A DNA stretch of 64,000 bases from Oscheius sp. JU75 (GCA_037178855.1 JASJZC010000005.1:3472001-3536000); one strand, 5' to 3'. Shown: positions 9,908 to 20,973, counted from the first letter of the stretch. The notes: generated from the letters alone by a model not told the origin. Numbers and translations: made by a program.

Positions 9908-12201
9908 ATGCAAGTAACCGGTTCCTCGTCAACAGTTCAACCGGTTCGTTTTGTTCACAGTCCGAATAACCTGCAGATTCAGGCTCAAAACAGAAAAGCT
10001 CGACGTCGGAAGGTCGCAGATGATATTCAAGAGCAGCAGCCCGAAGGAGTCAAGTCTCTGTTGGCAGCCCTGGAAAAGGCCCAGAAAGGAAAATCGGAAC
10101 CACCTCAAAAGGGTATCGTTACGAAGGCACAGAAGAAGGAGGCGAAGGTTCAGTTCGTTCTTTTCAGAAATAGTTCGATCTTCAGAAACAAACAGTAGGC
10201 GCACGCGTTGCCCGAAGCCGTCACGAGTCTGGAAGTCAGCAAGCTCCTTCTACCCGAACGAACCCTACCAATTCTACTACTGTAAGCCTATTTTCTTATC
10301 TAAAACAAAAATATCAGGCCGGCCCATCGAAATACCACAACCTAAACGCAAAAGTTAACAAACCGCTTCCGCAGAAAGTCAGAATTCCTCACGATGTCTT
10401 GGATGACCTCATCTTCCGCTTTATCGAGCATGTTCCGTTACACGAGGCAATTTTTTCTTTCCCTATCCATCGAAATATAAAATTTCAGAAATTCGTAAAC
10501 ACGCGTGTCTGTTTCCAAGTCGAGTTGGCTCATTGGTTTTACGTCGACTACTACGTGAACAAGGAGTTGAGTTGCCGCACAGACTGTCCCAACATGATGA
10601 TGAGGGAGTTCTCCTGGTTTGATTTGATCGCTCTTTTACCTATTTTCAAGTGTTTAGGAGTATCTTCTCCCACTCTCCCGAGCACAAACACATGGCGCGG
10701 AACGTCGATGAAGTGTTGGATGAATGGAGACACTACAAGTCGAACGTGCCCACTTATGGAGCCATTCTCCTCGATTCAACCTTAACAAAAGTTGTTCTTG
10801 TTCAAGGATTTTACGCTAGCAAGAACAGTTGGGGATTTCCTAAGGGGAAGGTATTCATATTTTGTGAATACCTTTAATACAAAACTTTAGGTAAACGAGG
10901 ACGAGGATCCTAGAGATTGTGCAGCTCGAGAGGTTTATGAAGAAACGGGCTACGATTTCAAGGATGAGGCTAATAGACTGCCGATAACCAAGGAGTTCAA
11001 AATCCAGAAGTTTGTGAACGACACGATGGTTCGTCTCTACGTGATCACGGACGTTCCGATAGATTTCAAGTTTGCCCCTAGGACCAGGAATGAGATCAGG
11101 TGTGTTTCTTTATTCAGCTATACAAGAATACTATTCAGGGATATCCAGTGGTTCAACATCTCAGATTTACCAACAGATAAGAACGATCAGCGAACTGGTC
11201 CCCTTTCGAACAACAATTTCTACACTGTCATTCCGTTCGTTCAAGATCTGCAGATTTACGTCAAGAAGGAGCTCCAGAGACGAGCCAAGGTTTTTATAGA
11301 GTCCCTTATGTTGAGCAATGAGAACGATATCAGGCCAAGATTCAGCTGCCACCGTCACAACAAAATTCCAAAGTTATTCCTGCGGAAATGATGGCCGGAT
11401 TCAGCCAAGGAAATGCTGTCACTTCTGTGAAAACAGGTACGTTTGTTTCTTTTCTTAAACAAACCATTAGAAAACCCTGCGAATATTCTGTCCAATCTGT
11501 TCAACAGCTTCCTTCCTGGAAACAAGCCCGATTCTTCGCTGAAGCCAGCTCCGTTCAGTGCTCCTGCTCTGAACAGCCTCGCCACTTCCTCGATCCAAAA
11601 AGTCCCAATTCCCGCCCAACAGTGTCTAATTTCGTCGAATATTGCTTCTGCCAACAGTGCCTTCTCGCCATTCAAACCCGTGGAAGAGAACCTCGCCCAG
11701 AGTCTATTGAACATCGTCAAGCCGCGTAAGCCTTTTGTTAATTTTTATTTTGAGTAATTCAGAGAACACCCAGAATGCGCATCTTGTGGCCTATCCGATT
11801 CCCATCCCTGGCAGACCGAAATTGACTCCTATACAGCAAAATGCACCAGGACCGACTCCTCCAAAACCGCAAATCGGTGCCAGCGAGACCTCGGTCAGTG
11901 TTACTTTTATAAAAGTCATTCTTTTTAGGCCTTCAAAGCTATTCCGAAGAACAAATCGAGCAATTCTTTGAACGACTCGGATTCTATATTTGGTTCAGAA
12001 GTAGCTCTCAACTTGTGTGGACTAAAGGAACCTGTTCCAAGGTTTGATTCTTTTCCCTTATGGTTAAAAAAAGATTTGTATAGTGCCACTGCTCCTTACG
12101 ACTTGAACAACTTAAATGTCCAGCTCTGTGAAGCTTGGAAATCTTTTAAACTGGATTGCGGAGCTCTTCTGGACAATTCCGCGCCTATTTTCTATCGATA
12201 A
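9908..12201 (+). CDS. dcap-2: mRNA-decapping enzyme subunit DCP2
   Basis: Nudix hydrolase that removes the m7G cap from mRNA in P bodies with its partner DCP1. After a basic, low-complexity N-terminus comes the Dcp2 regulatory helical domain ([18 protein letters not shown], then [17 protein letters not shown]), then the catalytic domain ([24 protein letters not shown]) with the Nudix box, including the metal-binding REVYEETGY Glu residues, and the Box-B-like [10 protein letters not shown] region. A long Pro/Asn/Ser-rich tail follows. The intron at 10447-10488 has a GC donor; splicing it joins VPLHE to [10 protein letters not shown] exactly as the family requires. A 33-nt stretch at 9944-9976 could be an intron or be read through. 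Roughly 600 aa. Confidence 0.93.
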
Positions 12202-12351
12202 TCTTGCTAACGAGTTTCTCTGTTCCTCTGTATTTTGTCAAATTCAATTCGTCTTGGTGATATTGCATATTTAATTTCAATAATGAAGGTAAAGTAGGCA
12301 GTTTTATGCATTTTTACCCCACACTCAAATCGTGGATTTGTGTAAGATACT

Positions 12352-12379
12352 AATAAAACGTCTCCATAAAGAGTTTATT
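12352..12379. promoter_or_regulatory. Facing poly(A) signals of DCP2 and formamidase
   Basis: AATAAA at 12352-12357 serves the plus-strand DCP2 gene. TTTATT at 12374-12379 is AATAAA for the minus-strand formamidase. The two convergent transcripts must end within a few tens of bases of each other and probably overlap. Confidence 0.6.
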
Positions 12380-12412
12380 CAAATAACATGTTGTCTCAGT
12401 GATTTTACCTCG

Positions 12413-13507
12413 TCAATTCTGCTCGATTCCGAGAAATTCAAAGAGCACCTTCGACTGTTCGCTGTCCTGTTTTTGGAACTGCGTGATCATGTTAAAGTGG
12501 TCGCATGAGATCAATTCCTGAATTCACAAAACTCTTTTCCCCAGCAAGTTCCAAGTTACGTGGAAAGTCGGCATTTTGACAGTCTTGAGAGCACTGTAGA
12601 GTGTCCTGTTCTGCTCAATGAGCTTCGGAGCATCCTTCAAGTCCGCCAAAATAAGGATTTTGACGCCGAGACCATAGAGATCGTGAGGGTCACAGCTGTA
12701 CTGCTTGGCTTCCTCCATCGTTAGTCTGATCAACTTTGTTCATCGTCTTTTCTTAAACTTACCCAATAGTTTGCCCAATCTCACAAGAGACGAGCTCTTC
12801 CAGCTGGAATATTCCTGCCATGAAAGCCAGTTTCTTTATTTTGTGATGGCGAAGACGGGTAGCAGCTGAATTCAATTTTTTCCTTATTCATTCGATTACC
12901 TTGGAAAGCAAGAAAGGCTCCGGCAGAATGTCCTCCGAGAGTTATCTCTTTCACTTGAGGGTATCGGTCGATTAGAAACTGATGATTTAATCAAAAATTT
13001 AGAAAAAAACTAACCTTCACTGCTTCCACAACATCCCGAACTGTCTTGGAGAGTTGTCTCTCGGGGCTAGCCAGACAATACCCGACTGAGGCGAAGGCCA
13101 TGTGTTTCGTGACATGCACTGCCGGGCTTAGAATATGTTTCCTGTCCCCTTCCTGGAATAATTGTATTGTTTGCTCTCAGTTGTCTCACCTGCCAATACC
13201 CGCCGTGGAAGTAAATGAACAGCTTGTCTTCCACTGTTCCCCACACATCGACCTTTTGTCTCTCGCCTAAAAATTGAGTATTAGTACATATTCTTTTGAT
13301 TAACCTCTTCCATACGGCACGTTTTCAGCGACAGGATACGTTGATTTCATGTACAAATAGGCTGCTTCTTCTCCTTTCACAAAGTTTTGGATGACCTCAA
13401 TTATTAGGGTTTCGGCAGTACGAGTGACTCACCAACTCCGGATCGTATCCGGCCCATCGACTGCAGGAATAAAGGTGATTTATTTCTTCATTATTATTGT
13501 TGTTCAT
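12413..13507 (-). CDS. afmd-1: Kynurenine (aryl)formamidase
   Basis: Alpha/beta-hydrolase that converts N-formylkynurenine to kynurenine, the second step of tryptophan breakdown. Starting at 13507 (MNNNNNEEINHLYS), the exons give FIYFHGGYWQ, the oxyanion-hole HGGxW motif of the family; SPERQLSKTVRDVVEAVKF; then the nucleophile elbow GGHSAGAFLA. The distal part has GVKILILADLKD and a final CDHFNM segment, giving candidate Asp and His of the triad. Eight short introns; the last (ending in AATTCAG) brings the CDHFNM exon into frame, and the stop is at 12413-12415. It is divergent from the GST kappa gene, with about 400 bases of shared promoter. Confidence 0.92.
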
Positions 13508-13914
13508 CTGTAAACAGAGTTAACTCAAAAGTGCAACAAGAATGACCAGCATTGATTAAAATAGGGATCGCTTTCAAAAGAAGCGAATCTAAAAAAAAGA
13601 ATTGAAAAGAAGGTTACCAAGATGACCTAACGTGGACACGTGTGGCGTCTCCGCCTCTTTTTGTAAAACCACAACCGCAATGATCTATCATAGCGAAGGT
13701 CGCATTTCGTCGATAGATAACGAGCTACCTTTTTTGGAAGAGTTGGAAAAAGTCACGTGGCGGCGACTGATAGTTTTTGTCAGCTGTCAACCACTGGTGT
13801 TCTGTCTTATCGATGGGGTGGCGAGACTGCCAATTACTTTGAGTGAGCGAGATTGTGAGATACAAAGCAATTAAGTATAATTGACATTAATCATATGAAT
13901 ACTTTTCAGAATAG
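13508..13914. promoter_or_regulatory. Shared promoter region of formamidase and GST kappa
   Basis: No gene seen; an 80-codon plus-strand ORF at 13632-13874 has no support. The region ends with an acceptor (ACTTTTCAG, to 13909) six bases before the GST start. Confidence 0.4.
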
Positions 13915-14724
13915 ATGGCCGTGAAACCCAGAATCGACTTCTTCTTCGACGTCATCTCTCCCTACAGTTTTTGTGCTTTCGAGGTTAGTTTCCTTTATTA
14001 ACAGCAGACAATTTATATATAGGGAATCACAAGGTACTCTGCAGTTTGGCCTATCGATCTACAGTACAAGCCGTTCAATTTCGCAGCTGTAGTCAAAGGT
14101 TCATCTTTCTATGTCGTTGCTAACTCGCAGTTTCCAGATAATCCCGGCGCTCCACTAAAAAATGCGGCAAAAGCATGGTATCTTTACCATGATATCAACC
14201 GAGTTGCTCAGCACTGGGGACTGGAAATACGAATGCCAAAGGTACTTCATTTTATTTCAAAAATAAAATTCAGGTTTCAAGGATCATCAAAAAATAATCT
14301 TTACCAAAAGTTCGTCACCGGCTATGCGACTCCTCAACGGCTTCCTTCTGGAAGATAACAAGAATTTCGTTCCAATGAGCAGAGTATTGTGGCGACGTTT
14401 TTACTACGAAGGTAAAGGCATTTTCGAAGATTCGGAGCTGCTTGAGGTATGTTTCTTCCAAATCTTATTAAATAAGAACTTTATGCCATGAGAGAGTCCA
14501 AAATCGAACAACCAGAGGCTATGCTGAACCTCTCCAAAACAGAAAAAGTCAGACAAATGCTGAGAGATCATACCAAAGAGGCGATTGACGGGAAAAGTTT
14601 CGGAGCTCCGTGGTTTCATGTTCACACACCGAACGGAATTCAGTATTTCTTTGGAAGCGACAGTCTCCCTTTAATTGCCGACTCTTTGAAATTACCATAT
14701 CGTGGCCCTATCAAATCGTTTTGA
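13915..14724 (+). CDS. Glutathione S-transferase kappa
   Basis: Kappa-class GST (DsbA-like fold), usually mitochondrial or peroxisomal. The N-terminus has PRIDFFFDVISPYSFCAFE with the catalytic Ser of the SPYS motif. Next comes DLQYKPFNF, then DNPGAPLKNAAKAWYLYHD. The middle carries the helical-domain entry SSPAMRLLNGF, and the C-terminal part has the DGKSFGAPWF cis-Pro-like loop and FFGSDSLPLIADSL. The intron at 14242-14281 must end at the second acceptor (TTTCAAG) to keep MPK joined to DHQKIIF. The protein ends in SF, so no classical peroxisomal PTS1 is present; mitochondrial targeting is not obvious either. Confidence 0.92.
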
Positions 14725-14793
14725 GTTTCGTGTACAATAAACGTTTTAGTCTTTATCCAGTCGTTGTTCAAAGGTCTAATAGCCAATCATGTA

Positions 14794-14810
14794 TAGTGTG
14801 TTCACAAAAA
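14794..14810 (+). repeat. Left terminal inverted repeat of the transposon
   Basis: TAGTGTGTTCACAAAAA; matches the right end in 16 of 17 positions. Confidence 0.85.
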
Positions 14811-15284
14811 TCCAAACCATCCCGAATCGCGGGCTTTTTTTTTTGGCTCGGATTCAAACAACTCAAAATTGATTTAAATTTCAATAAGTTCTTCTTTTCA
14901 ATCATTTTTCTTGGCCAATTTCAGCAAAAACTAGTTTTTCCGTACCCAGTTGGTTCATGCTTTTGGGTCGTTTTCTTCGCAAGGAGTAAAAGGCATCAAA
15001 CTCTAATAAAACTCGTGGAATGATCTCCGACGTTCGCTGCTATCACTCCCTCGTTTTCTGAAGACTGTCCCGAGCTCAACAATCCTTTTGTTCTCACATC
15101 TAAGGCGAGGCAACCAGCATCTCACATAGAAAGGTCAAAGAAATTATCGAAGATCGAAATGCTGCTGCCTCTCCCTTCTTGTAAGCCTTGTGTCGTTCCC
15201 CGAATGAATACCGATCCCACAAAACTCAGCGTGAACCTTTTACACTCGTAATTTTCTGAAGTCTTTGAGGATGACGGGTTCAAG

Positions 15285-16162
15285 ATGGGCAGGACCAATC
15301 TCGACAAGCTGCTCCGTTCATTAGGTTTTACCTATCGTGTCGTCCGCTACAGGAACATTTTGTACGAGCAACCAAGCCTGGTCAAGCTCAGGCACCGCTA
15401 CTTAAAACAGATCAAAGACCTTAGAGTAGGAAAGTTTTGTAGTTTACATGGGCGAAACGTGGATATTTGAAGGGATGAAATTTGTAAGAGACTGGGTAGA
15501 TACTAGATACTGTAGACAAGATTCTGATGTTTTCTTTTCAAAGTTTTATGAATCCAAAAAAGTTTATCGGCCGAGGGCTGAAAATTGGACCCGATCCGTC
15601 CACTTCCAGAGGAAAAAGAGGAATCATTGTAGGCAGGTCTATGTTGGATACCTTTGAGGAGAGACTTATTACCTAACTATCGCTCTCTTAAATTTATACT
15701 AACAGTGGAAGAGAGACAGATCAAGACTATCACAAGACGATGGACAACGACCCATCCGACGAGTATTTGAGAGAAGTTTTGTCAAAGAAAAATGAATCCG
15801 CTGGAGACCGTCAGGCAGTATTAGTCATTGACAATGCCGCCTATCACAACAAGCAAGCAGAAAATTTTAGACACATACTTATTACGCTTAAGATTTATAC
15901 CTGCCGACAATCCGCGATACCAAGGCGGTAATTTCTGAGTTTCTCTTGAAAGGTGGTGTCGAATCCGAGCTCGGAGCAACAAGCCGACTTTTTTTTTAAC
16001 GACCTTAAATGCTTCTACGAATCTTGTGGTGGTCGAGACCAGATGAAAGTCTTCTTCACGTCCAATGTGGCTCGAGAGCATGGTGTTACATTGCTGCGTC
16101 TCCCCCCGTATCATTGTACTCTAAATCCAGTTGATGAGAGTGATTTGGACGAAGATGAGTGA
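15285..16162 (+). pseudogene. Degenerate DDE transposase (IS630/Tc1/mariner)
   Basis: Fragments of a DDE_3-type transposase lie in order but in shifting frames. They are GRTNLDKLLRSLGFTYR with a following RHRYLKQIKDLR (pre-catalytic helices), VYMGETWIF (first catalytic block), RGIIVGRSM, VLVIDNAAYHNKQ (second catalytic Asp), and LRLPPYHCTLNPVDES. The usual first block is YxDETW; here Gly stands where the catalytic Asp should be. After NPVDES the usual catalytic Glu region is gone and the frame ends in an acidic SDLDEDE tail, suggesting an internal deletion. Frameshifts between 15470 and 15950 also prevent one continuous protein. Confidence 0.8.
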
Positions 16163-16345
16163 CGAAGTCGTTTCCTACGTTATTCCAATAAATATTACCT
16201 ATTGTTTAACGGAAAAAAAAACAGAAAAATAACTAAAAAAAAAAATATGGAAAGGATAAAATTATTTTATGAACGAAATATTTGAAGCTAATTCTTAGCC
16301 CTTTGAATCCGTGATAAAAAAAGTTCCTGGTCGTTTGGTTGTTTT

Positions 16346-16362
16346 TTCTTGTGAACACACTA
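16346..16362 (-). repeat. Right terminal inverted repeat of the transposon
   Basis: Reverse complement reads TAGTGTGTTCACAAGAA. A TA target duplication follows directly. Confidence 0.85.
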
Positions 16363-16364
16363 TA

Positions 16365-16697
16365 CTTTACGTCACCTCGGTGACCATATCGTTGTCTGAC
16401 TTTTTGAAATCGCCTGTTAATTGAAAGGCGCGCGTCTCCCAGGCGACGCGACACAATCAGTTTCCTTCAGATAGAAGCCCTTCGCTTTTTTTTTTAACCC
16501 TTACATCCTCTCGAACTAAGCGAAGAAGGGTGTCTGATCTCTTTTGATAAACTGACTAACTCTCATAGAAATCTCGTTGGCTTGTGTTTAAAGGGCTAGA
16601 GCCACAAATTTCGACATGCTTCCCCTATTTGATGAACCAACCGTATCATTGATTCCATACGGCATCAAACATAGCATTTTTAGATATTTCGCGTTCT
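16365..16697. other. Intergenic region after the transposon
   Basis: No gene seen. It contains short A/T runs and presumably the promoter of the Pro-rich gene. Confidence 0.35.
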
Positions 16698-17652
16698 ATG
16701 GGTCACGGTGCTTCTAGCGACAAACGTAAGCAGACAGTTCCTGTAAGTCTTCCACTTTTTTCATTTTGACAATGCTATTTTAGGGAGTCGATTATCCGGT
16801 TCAGCAGTCTCCGTACCCGGTACAGCCTCCTCCTCAGCCTCCAGTCAATCCTCCTGGCTACGATCAACCTTTGCATGTACCGATCAGCTTCTATCCGGAC
16901 AACGTCTATTCCACTTCGAGAGGGAATGACGTCATCGCTCAAATCAACAGAGACCTAGACGATTTCGGTACGTATCTTGCTTTGTGTTTTCGTGAGGCAA
17001 TACTTCAGATTACCGGATGACCGAAGCTTTCGATGGCAACAGGTTCGGTAGCAGAATAACAGACTCAACTTGACACACTACTGTGTGCTGCACGAAAATC
17101 AGATTTTTGCCTGTTTCTGTCGTCCTGACTCATTTTTTTAGGTTTTTAAGCGAGTTTAATCGACTCAGCGGCTCAATATTACCCCTAGAAACGTCTATTC
17201 GAACACGAAAGATTCCCGAAAATGAAAATTAGTGCGTAAACGACACGTGTCGTTTATTTTTTGTCCTTTTTGGAGTCCAAATAGACGGAACAAATGCAGA
17301 TTTCTGTACTGAGTCGATTTTAAGCAACTTACAAACTTAGATCAAAACCGTAGAAAAACGCGAAAAACGATTTTCGTGCGGTACGCAATAGTGCGTCAAG
17401 TCGAGTCGAGGTGCCCGTTATACTATTATCCCAGATTCTTTAACCAAGTCTATGATCCGAACATCCCTCTACCTCCAGGATCGCTTCAAGTATTTCCTAC
17501 CAATTTGAGTCATTATAGACTTCCAGATAGCAGCTCGGCCATATCCGAGTGCTTCCCAGTATCAGCCGCATCCTCAGGCACCCCCTCCAGCCTACAACTC
17601 GGTCAATCAGACGCATTTCCAAGAAAAGGCTCCTCGCTATGAGGGAAAATAA
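16698..17652 (+). CDS. Pro-rich protein with an N-myristoylation motif
   Basis: No family recognised. Exons start at 16698; joins are GTAAGT...TTTTAG after TVP, GTACGT...CTTCAG after DDF, a long intron from about 17042 to 17431, and GTATTT...TTCCAG before IAARPYPS. The product of about 125 aa begins MGHGASS, fitting the N-myristoyl-Gly rule (Gly2, small residue at 6). It continues with a Pro/Gln/Tyr-rich segment (YPVQPPPQPPVNPPGYD), a central FNQVYDPNIPLPPGS piece and a C-terminal PPPAYN motif, a possible WW-domain ligand. A small lipid-anchored adaptor is plausible, but this is inference. The long intron is explained by the inserted MITE. Confidence 0.65.
17062..17407. mobile_element. MITE-like inverted-repeat element in an intron
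   Basis: A 346-bp non-coding element. Its ends are long imperfect inverted repeats of about 39 bp, consensus GACTCRACTTGACRCACTA followed by YTGYGTRCYGCACGAAAATC. The centre contains a perfect 20-bp palindrome at 17237-17256. It lies wholly inside the long intron of the Pro-rich gene, whose other introns are 40-60 nt. The superfamily is not assignable by eye. Confidence 0.8.
17237..17256. repeat. Perfect 20-bp palindrome
   Basis: TAAACGACACGTGTCGTTTA, with CACGTG at its centre, lies near the middle of the MITE. Confidence 0.9.
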
Positions 17653-17963
17653 TTCTGGTGATACCCCCGTGTTTTGTATATATTTATTAGCAGTTTGAGA
17701 CGCATAATTCAAAAACATAGACTGTTACATTCGCACAAGGGGGAAAGAATGGGTCATTTGTTTTGTATATAGCCCAAGGCAACCGTTTCAGGGCATCTAT
17801 ATGTGATCTTTCAGATTTTCGGCCATTTTGGAAACGAGCTCAGTTATCAAACCTCAACTCACAGTCTCTCCGTATCGAAGGCTTCTCGGAACTACATTGA
17901 CTACTCTCTCGACTCATTGTCAGGTTGCTTGCAACTCTGAAAACAGCTTTGGCATAGGCGGAC

Positions 17964-17969
17964 TTTATT
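17964..17969 (-). promoter_or_regulatory. Poly(A) signal of the globin gene
   Basis: TTTATT on the plus strand is AATAAA for the minus-strand globin, 33 bases past its stop. The 17653-18001 interval otherwise shows nothing clear. Confidence 0.6.
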
Positions 17970-18001
17970 AGTAAGAAAAAAGGTGAAACAATCCGATAAC
18001 G

Positions 18002-18719
18002 CTACGAAGCACTCGATTGAAGTCTGTTCTTCTTGTAGTAGTCGACTAGGTTACCGATGATGTCATACAGTTTCGTCCAAGCACATTTCTCTTCGGCACT
18101 CATGGAGCCGCCTGCCTTCTCGGCGACCCCGATCAGTTCCGGTACCATGTGCTAGAGTTTAAAAAGTGCATCGTAGAAGAAGGAAACTACCTCGATGTGG
18201 TACTTGTTAATATTCCACTTAATATGACTCACAGCAATTTTCTTGCACATCTTGCACAGTGTCTCCTCGTCTTCCATCGCTGCTACGATACTCTGATAAG
18301 ACTTCTGTTTGATACTGAGGCGATCTACCTTGAGACCAGCCATGTAGACATAGGCATGGTTCTGGAGACTGTCGGAATTGAAGAGAGAACTGTCAGGAAT
18401 AGCTCTGAACTGGGGCCAAATGTCCTTGTAGTTTGGATGTTCGGCAAACAGTCTGATGTCTTTCTGTACGTGTTTTCACAGAATTCTCACCGGATGAAGA
18501 GAGACAGGGCATAGTTCGGTATTCGAGTAGTCATTTTCTCATGAGACTGTCGAAGCAGCTCACGATCTTGGACACTTAGACGAGAGACTTCGCCGCGGAC
18601 TTCTTTCGGGACGTCTTTTGAATATATAATGTGAAAGAAGACGGAAACGTACCTTCGAGAGCCATGGCGATGGATGATAACTGATAGAAGGCGGATCGGA
18701 TATGCTCGAAAGATGTCAT
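18002..18719 (-). CDS. Globin
   Basis: Nematode globin of about 200 aa. It starts at 18719 (MTSFEHIRSAFYQLSS), three bases after an acceptor. Helix landmarks: LSVQDRELLRQSHEKM (A helix), LSLFIRLFAEHPNYKDIWPQF (B/C helices with conserved Phe and Pro), SLQNHAYVYMAGL (E helix region with candidate distal residues), then KKIAVSHIKWNI with the likely proximal His, and a C-terminal HMVPELIGV...KLYDIIGNLVDYY helix. The intron ending in GACATCAG joins FIR to LFAEHPN; a shorter splice would lose the frame. The role (oxygen binding, redox or sensing) cannot be told from sequence. Confidence 0.88.
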
Positions 18720-18988
18720 TTCCTGTGTGTCACACATCCATTAACGATCTGGATTACCCAATTAGCAAGTCTGGATTCTTTTCGCACGGACAGTGTTTGG
18801 GGTGCCACGAGATATGATGAATAATTCGTTTGCAGGTGAACACGCAACTCAATATCTTCTTTTGGACTCGTCTACCGCTCGCTGTAAAGCACCCCCTCAT
18901 AGTTAGTCAGTATTCGGTCTCTTTCTTCATGCGAGACACTCTCACCACTCACACCTCCAATCACATTCAGACTCTCGCCCTTTCAGCA

Positions 18989-20363
18989 ATGATGCCAATA
19001 TCCCAGCCTCAACTACTGCCCATGGGAGGACTGGTTTGTGAGTCTCGTGCTTTTTCTGTCCTATCCATACCTTTAAATCACAGAAAAAGTATTTCTAGAT
19101 AACCCTCTCTCGAATTGTCTCAAACCTCCGACTCCCACGCGCAGCTCACGTCGTCTGTTCATCGGAGACATTCCCAAAAACATCAAGGCTGACAGTGTTA
19201 AGGTTCTTCTCTTACCAGTCTTATCTAAAAGAAAAGTTAAGAGTACCCTTGCGAAGATGTTTCCGACGGCCAATAAAATCGATGTCTACTCCGAATTGAA
19301 CAACAACAGAAACAGAGGATTTGCCTTCCTCGAATACGATAACCCAGATGAGGCTCAGTCTGTTCGCGTCTTAATCACGAACAGTCCTCCGACCGTGAAT
19401 CACTCACTTGCTTTGACCTTTAGACTCTTTTGTAGATCCAAGGCAGACAGATTTCATGTGATTGGGCTCAACTCGAGCAGCCAGAGGTCTCGGAAGAGGT
19501 CCTGAAACAAGTAACAAATTGCTATCAAGATAAAATCATTGATTAAAGGTTAAAGTTTTGTTCATACGCAATGTGCATATCGAAGTCACGGAGGAGAAAC
19601 TGCTCGAGTTCTGTGGCGGCGTTGCAGCCGGAATCGAGAAAGTCAAGAGACAGGTAAATCAGATTACTTTTGTTAGTATTGGGAGTGTTAAGAAGATGCA
19701 CGCCTTCGTCCACTTCCAGACTCGTCGTCAAGCCAGTCTCAAGAAGGACGAGCTAAACGGACAGCTCTTGGTAAGTGTAAGATCTTTTGGTGTTTCATGA
19801 GTTACAGAATGGTCTGGTTCTGGAAGTGGTCTGGTCCAAGCCGAAGCCTCGTTCTCATCCCTACCTGCCTACTATTCCCAGTCTCAACCCCGAACCGATT
19901 CCACCCTTGTTGTATCCCATGCCTGCCATTCGTCAGCCAGATATGATTACTCCCACGTTGGTCAGTCCGGAACTCCTAAACTCGCGTTCTTCCATCAAGC
20001 ACAACTTCCAGGTACTCCTTGGTTCACTCTCGTCCAACTTTTAGATCCTATTTGACCTGTGCAAGACTATCTCTGTGGCCTTGCCCTTATTCTTTACCGA
20101 AGTTTACTACAATCCGGATCCGTTCGGGAACCTCAACACGACATTCAGAGTGTTTGCTCTCTTCGAGGTAGCTCTTTTCCTAGACCTTATTTACCGTTTT
20201 TTTGTAGAATGGTGTTCGTATCGAGGGTGAAACTCGACCCGAGATGCCCTTCTGTATGGAGAGTACCCTGATTTCGACTGTGGCCTTTGCCAAGACTGTT
20301 CGCGATATTGTCAATGGTCAGTCGACTCCATTGCTCCACAACAAGCAGATTCCCTGGATGTGA
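18989..20363 (+). CDS. hnRNP R/Q- or RBM46/A1CF-like RNA-binding protein
   Basis: Nuclear or cytoplasmic RNA-binding protein. After a short leader (MMPISQPQLLPMGGL) come an RRM with RRLFIGDIPKNI (RNP2) and NRGFAFLEYDN (RNP1), then a spacer with CDWAQLEQPEVSEEV. A second RRM follows with KVLFIRNVHIEVTEEKL and MHAFVHFQTRRQA. LEVVWSKPKP marks its end. The C-terminal part (TEVYYNPDPFGNLNTTFRVF, then a helix FAKTVRDIV) looks like the compact dsRBD-type ending of RBM46/DND1 relatives. Family members normally have three RRMs; only RRM2 and RRM3 equivalents are seen, and the acceptor at 18985 lies three bases before the ATG, so RRM1 seems truly absent. Confidence 0.82.
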
Positions 20364-20973
20364 TTCTTTATCCCTTTCTGTTTCGATTTGTTCTGTTCTG
20401 TGCATACACTTATCGTAAAACGAAAAGACATATACTGAGCACATGGCTGGGGAAAGAAAAAGAACCATAACCGAGGTCTAGAACTCGTGAGATCAATGCT
20501 CTGCGGCTGTCGAAGTAACTCGATCCCTTCGGCTGTACAGCCCTATCAGTTCTGCCTTATCTATGTAAATATCGTTGCGCAATTGGTTTATCTGTCAATT
20601 GCCAGCCGGCCGAGACATTTATTGGCGCATCTGTCCACCTCGTTCACACTCTTGTTGTCATCGGCTACTGCCATCTGTCATGTCTCTCTCACTTGCAACA
20701 CGTATTGTCAACGAGGAGGTCCACCAGTCCTTATCAAGCCGTTTCTTGATAGTCAGCTCTTTTCATCGTCTCTTTGTTCCAAACGCAGTCTCTATTTTTA
20801 GCTGCGAATATAGTAAGCGGGTACGACTTCCGTGCCAGCCTTCTCGTTTTTCCTCTGTTGTTTCGGCTTTGTTGCCACCGGCTGTAATGACCACGAGTTG
20901 TCACCCGCCGAACATTCGTTTATCCATATTGTGACAAATGTATCCTCCCTTCTCAACAGAACTTTTTTCAGAG
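20364..20973. other. Intergenic region upstream of fibulin-1
   Basis: No gene recognised. Several short ORFs on both strands lack any family signal. It ends with an ACTTTTTTCAG acceptor two bases before the fibulin start codon. Confidence 0.4.

Larger units (their letters stand above)
14794..16362 (+). mobile_element. Relic Tc1/mariner-type DNA transposon
   Basis: About 1.57 kb bounded by inverted repeats that start TAGTGTGTTCACAA, flanked on each side by TA (14792-14793 and 16363-16364), the target duplication of this superfamily. The inside carries a decayed transposase on the plus strand. This explains most of the DNA between the GST and the Pro-rich gene. Confidence 0.85.

Noticed and set aside
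13632-13874. 80-codon ORF in the formamidase/GST promoter
   Set aside because: No conserved pattern; chance open frame.
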